39,383 nt of DNA from an uncultured Methylococcaceae bacterium (GTDB lineage Bacteria; Pseudomonadota; Gammaproteobacteria; Methylococcales; Methylomonadaceae): assembly GCA_903944165.1 (NCBI GenBank), contig CAJAQT010000008.1:1-39383 (forward strand), read 5' to 3'. Below, piece by piece: positions 37,801-39,383 of this stretch. The notes below the pieces were generated by a model, which was given only the letters and a program-made list of their open reading frames with translations, was not told where the DNA came from and did no database searches. The position numbers and the translations under genes are program-made. Each line of letters starts with the position of its first letter. Positions within the stretch are counted from its first letter, which is position 1.

Positions 37801-38880
37801 ATGACATTACAAAGATTAGATATTCAGCACATAAGAAATATTACACAAGAGTCGATTAATCCATCTCCGTTCATTAATATTATTATTGGCGATAATGCAT
37901 CTGGTAAAAGTTCGTTGCTTGAGTCTATTTTTATTTTAGGCAGGGCTCATTCATTTCGCACTTCAAAATTAAAAAATGTTATTAGTCATGATAAAGATTT
38001 TTTCATTGTTTCTGGTAGTGTTGTTGGTGCGGATAGGCAGTCTTTAAGATTAGGGGTTAAATTTGATTCTAAAGCTATTGAGATTCATGTTAATCAACAG
38101 CAGTCACATAAACGTTCAGATTTAGCATATGCGTTGCCAATACAGTTGTTTTATTCTAAAAGTTATGATTTATTAGAATCAAGCGCTCGATTTAGAAGGG
38201 AGTTTTTGGATTGGGGAGTCTTTAATACAGAAAAGTCTTTTTTGCTTGCTTGGCGAAACTTCAGGAAAATATTGCTTCAGCGTAATGAATTGTTGAAAAA
38301 AAAACAAGTTAAGTATATTAAATTTTGGGATAAAGAATTAATTCATTATGCATTAATTATTAATCAATTTAGGTGCCAATATTTAGAAGCATTCACACCT
38401 TTTTTTATTGAGTCATGCCAGTTTTTTTTACCTACATCTCATATAAATTTTCATTTAAATTCTGGATGGGATATATCAAAAACATTAAGTGAATGTTTGG
38501 CGTTGAATTTAGAGAATGATTTACGATTTGGTTTTACGCGATTTGGACCTCATCGATGTGATTTTTCAATTTCAGTTGATGGTTATTTGTCTAAAGATGT
38601 AGTGTCACGTGGACAGTTAAAGCTTTTAATAACTTGTTTAAAACTAGCACAAATTCGCATGTTAAAAAGTACATTTAGCATATCTTCAACGGTTTTAATG
38701 GATGATTTTAATTCAGATATTGATTTCGATAATCGTAATAAGTTATTAAGCTATTTATCCTCATTGTCGTGTCAAGTATTTATAGCAGGAAATAGCCTTA
38801 GTGAGTTTGGAGATTTATTGGATATTAATTCTTATGGTGTGTTTCACGTGAAACATGGGCATGTTTCTCAAACTAACTGA
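37801..38880 (+). CDS. recF: DNA replication and repair protein RecF
   Basis: SMC-like ATPase loading RecA at gaps. The 359-residue protein has Walker A GDNASGKS (residues 30-37), the signature SRGQLKLL near 270 and a Walker B VLMDDFNSDID near 300, with LGRAHSFRTSK early on. The Walker B tail (DDFNSDIDFDN) departs from the usual DD.ASELD form but keeps both acids. It starts with no gap after dnaN. Normally gyrB follows; here mobile-element sequence does. Confidence 0.92.
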   Translation: MTLQRLDIQHIRNITQESINPSPFINIIIGDNASGKSSLLESIFILGRAHSFRTSKLKNVISHDKDFFIVSGSVVGADRQSLRLGVKFDSKAIEIHVNQQQSHKRSDLAYALPIQLFYSKSYDLLESSARFRREFLDWGVFNTEKSFLLAWRNFRKILLQRNELLKKKQVKYIKFWDKELIHYALIINQFRCQYLEAFTPFFIESCQFFLPTSHINFHLNSGWDISKTLSECLALNLENDLRFGFTRFGPHRCDFSISVDGYLSKDVVSRGQLKLLITCLKLAQIRMLKSTFSISSTVLMDDFNSDIDFDNRNKLLSYLSSLSCQVFIAGNSLSEFGDLLDINSYGVFHVKHGHVSQTN

Positions 38881-38973
38881 TGCTACGCTCCCACGGCTTA
38901 AACCCCGTATTGTGTTGATTTAGAAAAATAAAATTAGAGTTATGCGCAAATCACCCCTGGCAAATGCATATAA

Positions 38974-39117
38974 ATTGGCCAGCTCAACATGGAGTTCGAG
39001 TGGCTGAAAAAAGTCAGGGATCAACCTTTAAGCCAACGGCAGGGCTGGATCAATTCCGATGACGGACTTTCGGTGGTTACTCAGTGTCGGTTGGCGAGCA
39101 TTGCACGATCGACCGTA
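38974..39117 (+). pseudogene. IS3-family transposase remnant
   Basis: The frame IGQLNMEFEWLKK followed by SQRQGWINSDDGLSVVTQC and ARSTV matches the OrfA-OrfB junction region of IS3-family transposases, typically (Y)KIGQL..E.DWLKKK and ERRGWID...LPV.RQC..LGL.RSTVY. A TAA sits just before it, and the resemblance to YKIGQL would be restored by one extra A near 38972, so it looks frameshifted. After ARSTV the sequence no longer fits; no catalytic DDE core or OrfA start is present. It is a decayed fragment, cut at both ends. Confidence 0.7.
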
Positions 39118-39191
39118 TCGCTCCGCCCCATACACCTATCTTGCAGCACCAAATTTTGGCATTCTCATATTTTTTTTAGTGAGGATAAGTA

Positions 39192-39383
39192 ATGAAAATA
39201 AACGCGCACTATCGATATCATGTACAAGCGTGGCATGAAAGTGGATTGAATCAGGCAAATTATTGTCGCCAGCAAGGCATCAATCCTAAAACCTTTTCGC
39301 GGTGGGTGCGACTTGAATTAGCCCGTGACATAGAGACGCCAACTCGACGTCACTCCTATACAAATAATTCAATTAACGCCGGC
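39192..39383 (+). CDS. tnpA: IS66-family accessory protein TnpA, 5' part
   Basis: Runs off the right edge; 64 codons are visible. The sequence HYRYHVQAWHESGLNQANYC, RQQGINPKTFSRWVRLE matches the helix-turn-helix start of the IS66 TnpA protein (typical HI.AWQ.SGLSQ..YCR.HGL..KTFS.WR). A purine-rich GAGGATAAGT precedes the ATG. The element's left terminal repeat cannot be defined in this window. Confidence 0.82.
   Translation, partial: MKINAHYRYHVQAWHESGLNQANYCRQQGINPKTFSRWVRLELARDIETPTRRHSYTNNSINAG

Overview
The window is an ordinary-looking stretch of a gammaproteobacterial chromosome, AT-rich by eye (about 40% G+C), dense in housekeeping genes and disturbed mainly at its right edge. Three blocks fix the lineage: tRNA-fMet(metY)-rimP-nusA-infB-rbfA-truB-rpsO-pnp in E. 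coli order, rne divergent from rluC, and smpB divergent from a ratA-rnfH operon. The HopJ-family protein, the small acidic DUF6763-like protein and the LCSC-type MetA suggest a non-enteric gammaproteobacterium (sulfur-oxidiser or methanotroph-like groups), but I cannot name a genus.

Layout. 1-249: C-terminal end of an outer-membrane beta-barrel protein of the exopolysaccharide-associated type. 253-3727 (minus): sodium symporter, ratA, rnfH and manB/cpsG in one tight operon. 3836-5262 (plus): smpB, an isochorismatase-fold hydrolase and a hopJ-like gene. 5374-5459: tRNA-Leu(CAG) with a clear promoter and terminator. 5569-10864: ribD-ribE-ribBA-ribH-nusB-thiL-pgpA, the lumazine/riboflavin pathway joined to an antitermination factor, thiamine-phosphate kinase and PGP phosphatase. 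10933-19898: the metY-to-pnp translation/transcription/RNA-decay superoperon, with leader hairpins before rimP, rpsO and pnp. 19962-24566 (minus): thiC under a TPP riboswitch, and rne. 25115-28376 (plus): rluC, a HAD phosphatase, sppA and an orphan OmpR-type response regulator. 28404-30640 (minus): metA, an unassigned P-loop NTPase and a small acidic protein. 30641-31371: a long AT-rich gap. 31372-36351 (plus): degQ/htrA, moaB, a DUF423 membrane protein and pepN. 36700-38880: dnaN and recF. 38881-39383: an IS3-family transposase remnant, then the start of an IS66-type tnpA running off the window.

Functional links. ThiC and ThiL serve the same cofactor pathway; the rib genes feed FMN/FAD; RNase E, PNPase and RbfA/RimP/TruB/RluC form an RNA maturation and decay set. 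ManB makes mannose-1-phosphate for surface polysaccharide, which fits the neighbouring barrel fragment.

The most notable points are: dnaN-recF stand without dnaA upstream (pepN is there) or gyrB downstream (mobile elements are there); the DUF423 gene seems to use an ATA start; metA is co-directional with an unassigned P-loop NTPase and a small acidic protein; the RibBA C-terminal domain has lost two of three zinc cysteines; and there is a tandem pair of near-identical dyads in the gap before degQ. I found no clear new defence or biosynthetic system and do not claim one.
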